Translations under genes and position numbers: made by a program | Source of the DNA: Caldisericum exile AZM16c01 | GTDB lineage: Bacteria > Caldisericota > Caldisericia > Caldisericales > Caldisericaceae | Length of the DNA stretch: 64,000 bases | NCBI RefSeq assembly: GCF_000284335.1 | Contig: NC_017096.1 | Location: 372,001-436,000, forward strand | Direction: 5' to 3' | Notes under the pieces: model-generated | What the model was told of the DNA's origin: nothing | Database searches by the model: none | What the model saw: the letters and a program-made list of their open reading frames with translations, nothing else | Shown here: positions 56,501 through 64,000 of the stretch, one piece after another | Layout: every line of letters starts with the position of its first letter | Numbering within the stretch: position 1 is the first letter of the stretch

Positions 56501-58519
56501 ATGAAAGAAGCCATAGCACAAGAAAGAAAGACAATAAGGGTTGCTCTTATGGGTAATCCAAATTCGGGTAAGTCAACGATTTTTAATGCACTTACAGGAG
56601 GACACGCTCACGTTGGAAATTGGCCTGGAGTAACTGTCGAAAAGAAAGAAGGGAAACTAAGATTTAAAGATTACGAAATTATTTGTACAGATCTACCTGG
56701 GACTTATAGTTTGACTTCATTTTCCATTGATGAGCGTATTGCAAGGGACTTTATTATAAAAGAAAAGCCTGACGTTGTTATTGTTATTGCTGATGCGACT
56801 AATCTTTTGAGAAGTTTATACTTGTTTGTCCTTGTTAGAGAACTTGGTGCTAACGTGGTCTTGGATATTAACATGGTTGATATGATTGAAGGAAAAATTG
56901 ACATAAATAATAAGCAAATGGAAAATCTTCTTAAAGTTCCCGTTGTGTTAACATCTGCTATTAAAAATGAAGGAATTGAGGATTTTAAAAATGCAATTTT
57001 AAAGGCAAGTACATTAGGTGAAACTCCTCTTAGAATAGACTATGGTGAAGATATTGAAGAATTAATCTTTGAAGTTGAAAATAAATTAAAATCATTAGCG
57101 ACACCTCTTAATAGGCGCTTTACCGCCCTGAGCCTCTTACAAGGCGATCCACAAGTTATCGAAGAGATAAAAAATAATGGCTTTGGTGATGTAATTGACT
57201 TTGTTGCTTATAAGTCATCAGAATTTGAAAGGAATTTTAAAGTTGACATTGAAGAAAAAATAATTGAATATCGTTATGGTTATATTGAAAGCATACTAAA
57301 GCAATCAACAAAAAAACTTGTATCAATAGATGAAAGATTAACACTATCAGATAAGATTGATAGAGTAGTGACTAATAAGTATCTTGGTATTCCTATTTTT
57401 GCACTTTTTATGTATCTAACATTTGAGTTAACTTTCAAAATTGGGGGGTTCTTTGCTGACTACTTAGATCAGTTTTTCTCACTGCTTTCAGGATTAATCG
57501 AAAAGATTTCTCTCCCTCCGTTACTTTCTTCGTTTATCTCAAATGGAGTAATAAGCGGTATTGGGTCGGTTCTTGTGTTTCTTCCGAACATTTTTCTTCT
57601 GTTTATGTTTTTGTCTTTCCTTGAGGATGTAGGATATATGGCAAGAGCAGCCTTTGTAATTGATAAATTAATGTATGTAATAGGTTTACCAGGAAGGTCT
57701 TTTATTTCCTTAATACTTGGTTTTGGATGTAATATACCTGCCATTATGTCCACAAGGACTATACCAGAAGAAAGAGACAGACTGCTTACCATTTTAATAA
57801 ATCCATTTATGTCTTGTAGTGCAAGGCTACCAGTTTATATTATGTTCACAAGCATTTTCTTTACTAAAAGCCAAGGGGTAGTTGTGTTTTCTCTTTATGC
57901 CTTGGGAATTATCGTTGCTATCATTTCAGCAAAATTTCTGAAATTTGCAATCCCCTCTCTTAGAGGACCGATTTCACCTCTTGTAATGGAACTTCCTCCG
58001 TATAGATTACCCTCCCTTAGGGGGATTTTAATTCACAGTTGGGAGAGGAGTAGAGAATTTCTTAGGAAGGCAGGCACAATTATTTTTGCAGGTGTAGTTG
58101 TTATTTGGTTACTTTCTACGTTTCCTCTTAATCATGGCGAAGGACTTGAGGGATCCTATCTTTGGAGAATAGGCTTATTCTTTGCTCCGATTCTTAAACC
58201 AGCGGGATTTGGTTTTTATCAGGCAAGCGTTGCTTTAATTTTTGGTATAATAGCAAAAGAACTTGTCGTTGGCACCTTTGGAACACTCTTTGGAGGAGAA
58301 GAAAATATTCCTTTAGTATTGCAGAAACTTTTTACTCCTCTTTCCTCCTTTTCTTTTATGGTTATGAGTTTACTCTATATTCCTTGTCTTGCAACAATTG
58401 GCGCAATTTATAGAGAAACAGGCTCCATAAAGTGGGCGGTATTTTCGATAATTTTTAGTTTGATTGTTGGCTACTCTGTTGCTGTCTTATTTTACCAAGT
58501 AGGATCTCTTATTTTCTAA
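56501..58519 (+). CDS. feoB: Ferrous iron transporter B
   Basis: 672 residues. N-terminal GTPase: G1 GNPNSGKST (18-26), GNWPGVTVEKKEG with G2, DLPGTYSL (G3) and NMVDM (G4-like). The helical spacer is followed by two membrane Gate repeats; ILGFGCNIPAIMSTRTIPEERDR (in parts: GFGCNIPAIM) and FMSCSARLPVYIM hold conserved cysteines. Moves ferrous iron into the cell. Co-transcribed with feoA and regulated by the box at 55362. Confidence 0.95.
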   Translation: MKEAIAQERKTIRVALMGNPNSGKSTIFNALTGGHAHVGNWPGVTVEKKEGKLRFKDYEIICTDLPGTYSLTSFSIDERIARDFIIKEKPDVVIVIADATNLLRSLYLFVLVRELGANVVLDINMVDMIEGKIDINNKQMENLLKVPVVLTSAIKNEGIEDFKNAILKASTLGETPLRIDYGEDIEELIFEVENKLKSLATPLNRRFTALSLLQGDPQVIEEIKNNGFGDVIDFVAYKSSEFERNFKVDIEEKIIEYRYGYIESILKQSTKKLVSIDERLTLSDKIDRVVTNKYLGIPIFALFMYLTFELTFKIGGFFADYLDQFFSLLSGLIEKISLPPLLSSFISNGVISGIGSVLVFLPNIFLLFMFLSFLEDVGYMARAAFVIDKLMYVIGLPGRSFISLILGFGCNIPAIMSTRTIPEERDRLLTILINPFMSCSARLPVYIMFTSIFFTKSQGVVVFSLYALGIIVAIISAKFLKFAIPSLRGPISPLVMELPPYRLPSLRGILIHSWERSREFLRKAGTIIFAGVVVIWLLSTFPLNHGEGLEGSYLWRIGLFFAPILKPAGFGFYQASVALIFGIIAKELVVGTFGTLFGGEENIPLVLQKLFTPLSSFSFMVMSLLYIPCLATIGAIYRETGSIKWAVFSIIFSLIVGYSVAVLFYQVGSLIF

Positions 58520-58534
58520 TATTTGATGTAAAAT

Positions 58535-58570
58535 ATCTTAACAGAGGCAATCAATTGCCTCTGTTAAGAT
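58535..58570 (+). terminator. Hairpin after feoB
   Basis: Perfect 16-bp stem (ATCTTAACAGAGGCAA with its complement) and a TCAA loop. T-run weak (TATTATAAAT). Probably ends the feo operon. Confidence 0.65.
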
Positions 58571-59131
58571 TATTATAAATTGCTCTGTATTGCTTCATTT
58601 AATTTTTTAATCCTTTGTAATCTGTAATCCGTTCAGCAAATTATATGAATTATTATCTGGTCGCCTCATCTAAATTTTAACCATTTATAATCGCTAATCT
58701 TTTTTAAGCAATTTTATAATCTCTCCTTATAGACAATAAGACATCTTTCATAGATATGCAAGGGCATTGAAGACTTCTTCACTGTATACTTTTTCCTTTT
58801 TTTATCTTAAGTCTTTTACCACTATACAGGTCATCTCCTATTAATACATTTCCCTTTTCCGTTTTCCAAATCAACAACAACTTTCTTTCCATACGATCTT
58901 AGCACATATGATGCATAACATCTTGAATATCCTGTGAGTTTTACAAATTCATCAAGCATCCTGCTTTCCCAATCTTTGTTTGCTTCATGTATATTGTTGT
59001 CTCTTTTCTTATCACAGCATTTCTCTCTTGATGGATTTACTCATAAAACCTCCAACTTTGCCTTTCTTTAGACTTCTTCACTAATTCTTTTTAACCTGTT
59101 CTCTTTTTGAGTAGGTCTCAATACAAAAATC
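58571..59131. other. Gap with decayed transposase
   Basis: About 560 bases before the mod operon promoter. A broken transposase fragment lies on the minus strand (58748-59000). The rest (58571-58747 and 59001-59131) shows no gene, RNA or repeat I can support. Confidence 0.6.
58748..59000 (-). pseudogene. Fragment of an IS transposase (decayed)
   Basis: Minus strand at about 58858-58986 reads EANKDWESRMLDEFVKLTGY then SRCYASYVLRSYGKKVVVDL, which resembles the N-terminal helix-turn-helix part of integrase-type IS transposases (LDEFCRVTGYHRKYAIRLL in many). A frameshift follows; at 58748-58791 another frame gives KVYSEEVFNALAYL, like the YDEEVFKALKKIW part just downstream in such proteins. Stops and shifts rule out function. 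No terminal repeats were found. Confidence 0.6.
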
Positions 59132-59159
59132 TTGACACCAACAAAAAAATGTATATAAT
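59132..59159 (+). promoter_or_regulatory. Promoter of the molybdate/tungstate operon
   Basis: Perfect -35 TTGACA (59132-59137), 16-bp spacer, perfect -10 TATAAT (59154-59159). TSS near 59166; AAGGAGGTAGT ribosome site before ATG 59196. The leader of about 30 nt is too short for a molybdenum-cofactor riboswitch. Confidence 0.8.
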
Positions 59160-59195
59160 TATAACCATAAAAATGCCATAGATTAAGGAGGTAGT

Positions 59196-59957
59196 ATGAA
59201 AAAAATAAGTTTAGTAGTTCTACTAATGCTTTTAAGTTTAGTCCTTGTTTCTTGTACAAAGACAAGCACAACTCATATCATGATTTACGCTGGTGTTGGT
59301 CTTAAAGGTCCTTTGGATGAAATTACAGAAATGTACACCAATAAAACTGGAGTAAAGTTTGACGTTATTTATGCAGGAAGTGGCACTTTACTTGCACAGA
59401 TACAGAGCACACAAAAAGGTGATATCTTTATACCCGGTGGGATGAGTCATTATCAAAAGGCAGTAGAGGAAGGTCTTATATTAAAAGGCGTAAAGTTTGC
59501 TTACCATGTGCCTACAATAATTGTTAAGAAAGGCAATCCTAAAAATATAATGGGATTACTTGATTTACGAAAAAGCGGCTTAAAACTTGCATTAGGGGAC
59601 GAATCATCTTTGCCAATAGGAATAGTGTCAAAGAAAATGCTCGAAAAGGCGAATATATACAATGAAGTTAAGAAAAATGTCGTTGTATGGGAAGGTTCTG
59701 TGAGTAAACTTGTTCTGGATGTAGACAAAACTGATATTGATGCATCAATAGTTTGGGAAACATTAGGTGCACAATTTGGTGAAAATATTCAAGAGATACC
59801 TATTGAGAAGCAATATCTTGTTATTGAGGCAGTTCCTATTTCGATATTAAAAACGACAGTAGATAAGAGTGCATCTGAAAAATTCATGAATTTTGTCTTG
59901 TCAGATGAAGGTTTAAAGGTCTTTGAAAAATATGGTTACAGAATAATAAAGCAATGA
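59196..59957 (+). CDS. modA: Molybdate/tungstate-binding lipoprotein
   Basis: 253 residues. Lipoprotein signal with lipobox LVSC (C20). HIMIYAGVGLKGPLDEI, YAGSGTLLAQIQ and DIFIPGGMSHYQKA are the ModA fold landmarks that bind oxyanions; the later DIDASIVWE region is conserved. Could serve molybdate, tungstate or both; thermophilic anaerobes often use tungsten. ATGA overlap with modB. Confidence 0.85.
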   Translation: MKKISLVVLLMLLSLVLVSCTKTSTTHIMIYAGVGLKGPLDEITEMYTNKTGVKFDVIYAGSGTLLAQIQSTQKGDIFIPGGMSHYQKAVEEGLILKGVKFAYHVPTIIVKKGNPKNIMGLLDLRKSGLKLALGDESSLPIGIVSKKMLEKANIYNEVKKNVVVWEGSVSKLVLDVDKTDIDASIVWETLGAQFGENIQEIPIEKQYLVIEAVPISILKTTVDKSASEKFMNFVLSDEGLKVFEKYGYRIIKQ

Positions 59958-60733
59958 AAATATTTGAGACTTTACAAAAATTTTTGTTGCTAATACTTTT
60001 AATAATAATTATTTCAGGTTTGATTGTTCTATTTATTGAAATTTCTCCATATCAGCTCTTGAAAACATTGCAGAGTCGCGAATTTATTTTTTCTATAAAA
60101 TTTTCTTTAATGACTTCCATCGTATCACTTTTTTTGTCATTCTTCTTTTCCCTACCAGTTGCATACTTTCTTGCAAGAAAAAACTTTTTCGGAAAGCCTT
60201 TTGTTCAAAATTTGCTCGATATACCTGTTTCGTTATCGCCCCTTGTAATAGGACTTATGTATTTAATTCTCTTTGGAGGTCCGTTTGGAAAATTACTTGA
60301 TAAGTTTAATATAAGTTTCGTATTCACTCCTCTTGGTGTTATCTTTGCGCAGTTTATTGTTATTACTCCTTTTGTCGAAAAAAACATTGAGGTTGCCTTT
60401 TCTAAAATAAGCGAAAGGTATGAGTTTATAGGTCAAACAATGGGACTAAATGATTTTGAGATTTTTGTGAAGATAATCTTCCCTATGGCACAAGAGGGGA
60501 TTGTTGCGGGTTTGATTTTGGGCTGGAGTAGGGCAATTTCTGAATTTGGAGCGACAGTCATGCTTGCAGGGGCTATAAGAATGAAAACAGAAACACTTCC
60601 AATTGCGGTCTTCTTGGGTGTTAACTCCTACGATATGAACCTTGCAATTAGTGCAGGAATTATCATGGTGCTCATTTCCTTTTTAATTCACATTTTAGTA
60701 AGGAGGGTTTTTAAAAATTATGCTATATATTGA
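59954..60733 (+). CDS. modB: Molybdate/tungstate ABC transporter permease
   Basis: 259 residues, about six helices. FSLMTSIVSLFLSFFFSLPVAYFLAR (in parts) opens the channel; the EAA-like cytoplasmic loop is FIGQTMGLNDFEIFVKIIFP and GWSRAISEFGATVMLAG is highly typical of ModB. It pairs with modC, which overlaps it by 14 bases. Confidence 0.9.
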   Translation: MKIFETLQKFLLLILLIIIISGLIVLFIEISPYQLLKTLQSREFIFSIKFSLMTSIVSLFLSFFFSLPVAYFLARKNFFGKPFVQNLLDIPVSLSPLVIGLMYLILFGGPFGKLLDKFNISFVFTPLGVIFAQFIVITPFVEKNIEVAFSKISERYEFIGQTMGLNDFEIFVKIIFPMAQEGIVAGLILGWSRAISEFGATVMLAGAIRMKTETLPIAVFLGVNSYDMNLAISAGIIMVLISFLIHILVRRVFKNYAIY

Positions 60734-61511
60734 GAACTTGAACGTGAAAATTGGGAACTTTTACCTTAAAAATATTAACCTTAAAATTTTTGACGAGGAG
60801 TATTTTATCATATTAGGAAATTCAGGTGCAGGTAAAACTGCTTTACTTGAAACAATGGCGGGGAGGTACTTTCCAAGTTCTGGTAAAATTATTTTTGGAA
60901 GCAGGGATATAACGAGAATGACGCCAAAGGATAGAGAAATTGGATTTGTGCCCCAAGATTATTTACTTTTTCCTCATCTTTCGGTTCTTGAAAATATTAC
61001 GCTTGGAAAGGTTCCACTCGATAAAAAAGTTATAGAATTTCTTAACATAGAAAAACTTCTGGAAAGACACCCGAGCACTCTTTCAGGAGGAGAAAAACAG
61101 AGAGTAGCCCTTGCGCGAGCATTAGTTAAAAAGCCAAAGCTACTTTTGCTTGATGAGCCCACATCGTCTTTGGATACGGAGATAAAGAAGTCAGTTTGGG
61201 ATCTTTTGCTTTTGGTGAAACAACAATTCAAAATAACCGTTTTACATGTTACTCATGATTTAAGTGAGGCTTATTATATGTCAGAAAGGATTGCCATAAT
61301 GAGGAATGGTGAGATAGAAACTGTTGGTGTTTTTTCAGAGATAATGAAATCGAAAAGCGAAAAGGTTGCGTTAGCAATACTGAAAAAGGGGGATATCTTT
61401 GAAGATTTCCAAATGATTAACAACTCTTTAAATAGAGATGCAAATCCTTTAAGTTATAGTTTATATATTCCTTATCTTCATAATGAAAGAAGATTTAGAG
61501 GTGGTGATTAA
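60720..61511 (+). CDS. modC: Molybdate/tungstate ABC transporter ATPase
   Basis: 263 residues. Walker A GNSGAGKT (33-40), Q-loop FVPQDYLLFPH, signature LSGGEKQRVALARAL, Walker B LLLLDEPTSSLD and the switch histidine in HVTHDL. Short compared with ModC proteins that have a C-terminal molybdate-binding domain; that regulatory domain is absent. Two bases before the next gene. Confidence 0.92.
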   Translation: MLYIENLNVKIGNFYLKNINLKIFDEEYFIILGNSGAGKTALLETMAGRYFPSSGKIIFGSRDITRMTPKDREIGFVPQDYLLFPHLSVLENITLGKVPLDKKVIEFLNIEKLLERHPSTLSGGEKQRVALARALVKKPKLLLLDEPTSSLDTEIKKSVWDLLLLVKQQFKITVLHVTHDLSEAYYMSERIAIMRNGEIETVGVFSEIMKSKSEKVALAILKKGDIFEDFQMINNSLNRDANPLSYSLYIPYLHNERRFRGGD

Positions 61512-61513
61512 TC

Positions 61514-62512
61514 ATGTTGAAAAGAGTTAAGGTAGAAAAAGCAGTTGGGCTAATGCTCGGTGCGGATATTACAAAAATCATACCAAATGAGTACAAAGGG
61601 CCTATTTTTAAAAAGGGTCACATAGTTGAAGAAAAAGATATTAACGAATTGAAAAAAGCCGGAAAGGAATACATCTGGGTTTATTTTGAAGATGAACGCC
61701 ACTTACACCAGGACCACGCATCTATTGAAATCGCTAATTCTATAATTTCAAATAATCTTTATGTTGATGGTCCTAGTGAAGGCTGGGCTTACATCAAGTC
61801 AAAAGAAAGCGGAATATTAATTGTTAATGAAAAAGCCATAACTAAACTTAATATGTATAGTGAAATTATATTAACGACTCGGGAAACTTATTCGCTTGTT
61901 TCTAAGGGAGAAATTATAGCGAAGTTTAAGATTACAAAACTTGAAATTAGGAAAGATTTGTATAAAAGAATTCTTCAAAATGTTTTAAAGACAAAGCAGT
62001 TGCACGGCTATATCTTGGACATTCTAAAGCCTCAATGTAAAAAAGCAGGAGTGATAGTTACGGGAAACGAGATATATTCAGGTCTTGTAAAGGATGCAGC
62101 ATCTTTTAAGGTGAAGGAAAAATTGGCAAATTTTGAGGTTGAAGTGATTTATAACACGATTGTTCCCGATTCCAAGGAGTACATTAAAAACGCAATTTTG
62201 TATTCAATAGAAGCAGGAGCAGAAATTGTCATTTTAACCGGAGGAATGGGTCCTGACCCTGATGATAACACGAGGGCAGGGATAAAAGCGGCAGGTGGCA
62301 AAATTATAAAATACGGTATCCCTGTGAATCCCGCAACAATGAGTATAATTAGCTGGATTGGGAATACACCTGTTTTAGGAATTTCTGCTGGGTTTATAAA
62401 TTATAAAAATTCCTTTTTGGATTTTATTCTACCTCGATTGCTTATAGGTGCCAAAGTAAAGAAAAGTGAGATTGCCGCATGGGGTATAGGCGGAATGTTA
62501 GATCAGAAATAA
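61514..62512 (+). CDS. Molybdopterin-binding-domain protein (MoaB/MoeA-like)
   Basis: 332 residues. From about 178 it has a MoCF-binding fold: GVIVTGNEIYSGLVKDA, and VILTGGMGPDPDDNTRAG, close to the TGG-x-G-x-x-x-D-D motif of MogA/MoeA. The first 170 residues hold a different domain with KKGHIVEEKDINELKKAG, also seen before MPT-binding domains in this family. It may insert Mo or W into pterin, or sense the cofactor. Directly follows modC. Confidence 0.8.
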   Translation: MLKRVKVEKAVGLMLGADITKIIPNEYKGPIFKKGHIVEEKDINELKKAGKEYIWVYFEDERHLHQDHASIEIANSIISNNLYVDGPSEGWAYIKSKESGILIVNEKAITKLNMYSEIILTTRETYSLVSKGEIIAKFKITKLEIRKDLYKRILQNVLKTKQLHGYILDILKPQCKKAGVIVTGNEIYSGLVKDAASFKVKEKLANFEVEVIYNTIVPDSKEYIKNAILYSIEAGAEIVILTGGMGPDPDDNTRAGIKAAGGKIIKYGIPVNPATMSIISWIGNTPVLGISAGFINYKNSFLDFILPRLLIGAKVKKSEIAAWGIGGMLDQK

Positions 62513-62530
62513 TATAAGGAGGAAAGAAGA

Positions 62531-63262
62531 ATGAGTAATATATACGAATTTTTGAAAGAATTTTTAGAAAAATTTGCAAAGGATCATAATATCATGGACG
62601 AAGATATCGATGTTGTAAGTATAAGACCACTCACTAAGGAAGAAGCAATTGGTAATCCTGAAAGGAATGATTTTCCAATACTGAAAGGGAAAGAAGTTAT
62701 GATTGAAGCAAGTTTTAAAGGAAGCAAAGGGCAAGCATTTACAGATGAACCAGGTAATTTTAAAGGAACAGTTAGAGATCTTTTGCGGTTTCCTCTTACA
62801 AATAATAAAAACAGAGCCTTTTTTATAGCGAGTCTTAATGCAATATTGCGACATTTTGGAATTGTCGAGGGAACAAAACACTGCAAAAATAACGAACCAG
62901 AATTATGTTCTTATAGTTTTGTGAGGTATATTTCTGAAAATTTTAGAAAACCCAAAATTGCATTTTTCGGTTTTCAGCCTGCAATGATAAGCGCATTTAA
63001 GGATAAATTTGAAATTAGAGTAATTGATCTTGACGAAGACAACATAGGGTCAAAAAAATATGGTCTTGAAATTTTTGGACAAGATAAGGAGGAAGAGATA
63101 ATTTCCTGGTGCGATTTGATTGTTGCAACTGGGTCAACGGTGGCAAATGGTACAATTGAAAAGTATATTAGTGCAGGTAAACCTGTGATATTCTACGGTG
63201 TAACTGGTGCATCTGTTTGCAAAATACTTAACCTCAGAAGGTTCTGTCCCTACTCCAAATAA
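62531..63262 (+). CDS. DUF4213/DUF364-like protein
   Basis: 243 residues. N-terminal part with NDFPILKGKEVMIEASFKGSKGQAFTDEP (in parts), C-terminal part with IAFFGFQPAMISAFKD, WCDLIVATGSTVANGTIEKYI and VIFYGVTGASVCKIL, which match the DUF364 putative heavy-metal-chelation domain. These often sit beside Mo/W or cobalt transport genes. Its own GGAGG site, 18 bases after the previous stop, supports membership in the operon. Exact role unknown. Confidence 0.7.
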   Translation: MSNIYEFLKEFLEKFAKDHNIMDEDIDVVSIRPLTKEEAIGNPERNDFPILKGKEVMIEASFKGSKGQAFTDEPGNFKGTVRDLLRFPLTNNKNRAFFIASLNAILRHFGIVEGTKHCKNNEPELCSYSFVRYISENFRKPKIAFFGFQPAMISAFKDKFEIRVIDLDEDNIGSKKYGLEIFGQDKEEEIISWCDLIVATGSTVANGTIEKYISAGKPVIFYGVTGASVCKILNLRRFCPYSK

Positions 63263-63385
63263 TTAACTATAAGTTTGTTTGACAGTAATTATTTCGATAA
63301 ATTGATTCATTCAATAAACAATTTTGTTTTAAATCGTTTTCTAATTATACAATAATATGGCGATTATCTAAATAAGGAGGCGAAG

Positions 63386-63742
63386 ATGGGAGAGTACAAA
63401 AGATTTGTTATGGAATTTGGATTTGGTGTTGATTCTCATGGACAGGATCCAACGAATGCTTGCATTAAAGCCGTTAAAGATGCAATTTCTCGTGTTTATA
63501 TCATTGGACTTCTTGAAATAAACATAAAGGACTTTAAAATAGATGCCTTATTGGGTGTGCCTTATCCAGAAAGTGTTGATATAAATCGGCTCACTGAGGC
63601 GTTTCCAATAAAGAAAAATCTTTCTATTAAGGTTGTAAAAGGTGGCTTAATTGATTATGGAGCAATCATGGAGGAATTTAACGATAAAAACACCGAAATT
63701 ATTATGGCAGTTGCGAGTATTACTGTAAGTGTTGAGGTTTAG
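63386..63742 (+). CDS. Lin0512-family conserved protein
   Basis: 118 residues. FVMEFGFGVDSHGQDPTNAC and AVKDAISRVYI, with later LLGVPYPESVD and EIIMAVASITV, match the Lin0512 family (TIGR02058), which has no known function. A small alpha/beta protein expected in the cytoplasm. Strong AAGGAGGC site. It is separated from the mod operon by 123 bases with an AT-rich, promoter-like stretch (TACAAT near 63350), so it may be expressed on its own. Ends in a stop-codon overlap with the last gene. Confidence 0.75.
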   Translation: MGEYKRFVMEFGFGVDSHGQDPTNACIKAVKDAISRVYIIGLLEINIKDFKIDALLGVPYPESVDINRLTEAFPIKKNLSIKVVKGGLIDYGAIMEEFNDKNTEIIMAVASITVSVEV

Positions 63743-64000
63743 ATTTTGATTTCTCTTGTAAGGTCGTAAATTACCGGAAATTCTATAAAACCACCTGTAA
63801 GAGCAACTAAAAATCCAACGACCGAAATTATAAGGCAAATTACAAGAATTACACCACCTAAAACTCTGCCATAAATTGGGAAATAGTAGATTATTGAACC
63901 TAATATTTCAAAAAGGAAAAGCACAAAGCCTTGTTTTGTATGCTCCTTAACAAATGGACTATCTTTTACAAGCAAAAGCGGGAGAATGAAGAGAATCGAA
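63739..64000 (-). CDS. DUF4870-like small membrane protein (cut by window edge)
   Basis: The frame remains open through base 64000, so the start is outside. Visible: SILFILPLLLVKDSPFVKEH, KQGFVLFLFEILGSII, then two further helices with GFLVALTGGF between and a short tail. KDSPFVKEHTKQG followed by helices resembles DUF4870 membrane proteins of unknown function. It is convergent with the Lin0512 gene and shares stop bases with it. Confidence 0.65.
   Translation of the reverse strand, partial: SILFILPLLLVKDSPFVKEHTKQGFVLFLFEILGSIIYYFPIYGRVLGGVILVICLIISVVGFLVALTGGFIEFPVIYDLTREIKI

Noticed and set aside
1-64000. tRNA and rRNA genes
   Set aside because: Non-coding gaps were read on both strands for T-loop and rRNA-like sequences; none was found.

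Overview
The window is a densely packed, AT-rich bacterial chromosome segment of about 62 protein genes. Strong AGGAGG ribosome sites, ATGA-type overlaps, sigma-A-like promoters and an anaerobic, sulfur- and metal-centred gene set suggest a thermophilic anaerobe that respires thiosulfate or sulfur. The content fits Caldisericum (phylum Caldisericota), but that is inference from gene content and was not checked against a database. No rRNA, tRNA, CRISPR array or intact mobile element was seen.

Layout. 1-1.9 kb: a cut-off HAD phosphatase and histidine ammonia-lyase, with a probable small RNA convergent to it. 1.9-3.0 kb: non-coding, with degenerate repeats. 3.0-6.1 kb: sugar ABC importer (binding protein, two permeases, no ATPase). 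6.1-13.6 kb (minus): SbcC/Rad50-like ATPase, LOG-like protein, PSP1/RicT-like protein, DNA polymerase III delta prime, an unknown protein and MnmA. 13.7-15.7 kb: rex-ackA. 15.7-19.9 kb (minus): a sulfur-handling operon (AhpD-like protein, TusA, YeeE/TsuA transporter, DsrE/F/H-like trio, dihydrolipoyl dehydrogenase). 20.3-31.5 kb: a 14-gene operon for a membrane complex of Mrp/Mbh/MBX type. 31.5-45.9 kb: rlmH, folate genes, xth, an IMPase-family gene, degV, yabE-ksgA, glycine cleavage H and P proteins, argS. 45.9-53.7 kb: envelope glycan and lipid genes. 53.7-55.3 kb (minus): a DUF1893-like protein and a [4Fe-4S] aldo/keto reductase. 55.3-58.5 kb: an iron-regulated feo operon. 58.5-59.2 kb: a decayed transposase fragment. 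59.2-63.7 kb: molybdate/tungstate importer with a molybdopterin-binding-domain protein, a DUF364-like protein and a Lin0512-like protein. A DUF4870-like membrane protein runs off the right edge.

How the genes fit together. The central theme is sulfur respiration. A divergent pair of operons separated by about 420 bp carries thiosulfate/sulfur uptake and sulfur-relay proteins on one side. On the other side is a complete ion-pumping MBX-like complex whose catalytic subunit keeps only two of the four [NiFe] cysteines, as in the archaeal sulfane-sulfur-reducing MBX/MBS complexes. Its ferredoxin-type subunit is fused to a GltD/NfnB-like FAD/NAD(P) module, giving a candidate NAD(P)H-linked, ion-translocating sulfur reductase. 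A stand-alone degenerate Hint (intein-like) protein closes the operon. Rex, acetate kinase, metal uptake and glycine cleavage would provide redox control, ATP, cofactors and reductant.

Other points worth noting: a minus-strand small RNA whose terminator loop mimics the anti-Shine-Dalgarno sequence; an in-frame internal start that would release a free FeoA from a DtxR-family gene; two apparently leaderless genes (mnmA, rlmH); and folK starting inside the poly-glycine codons of the gene before it.
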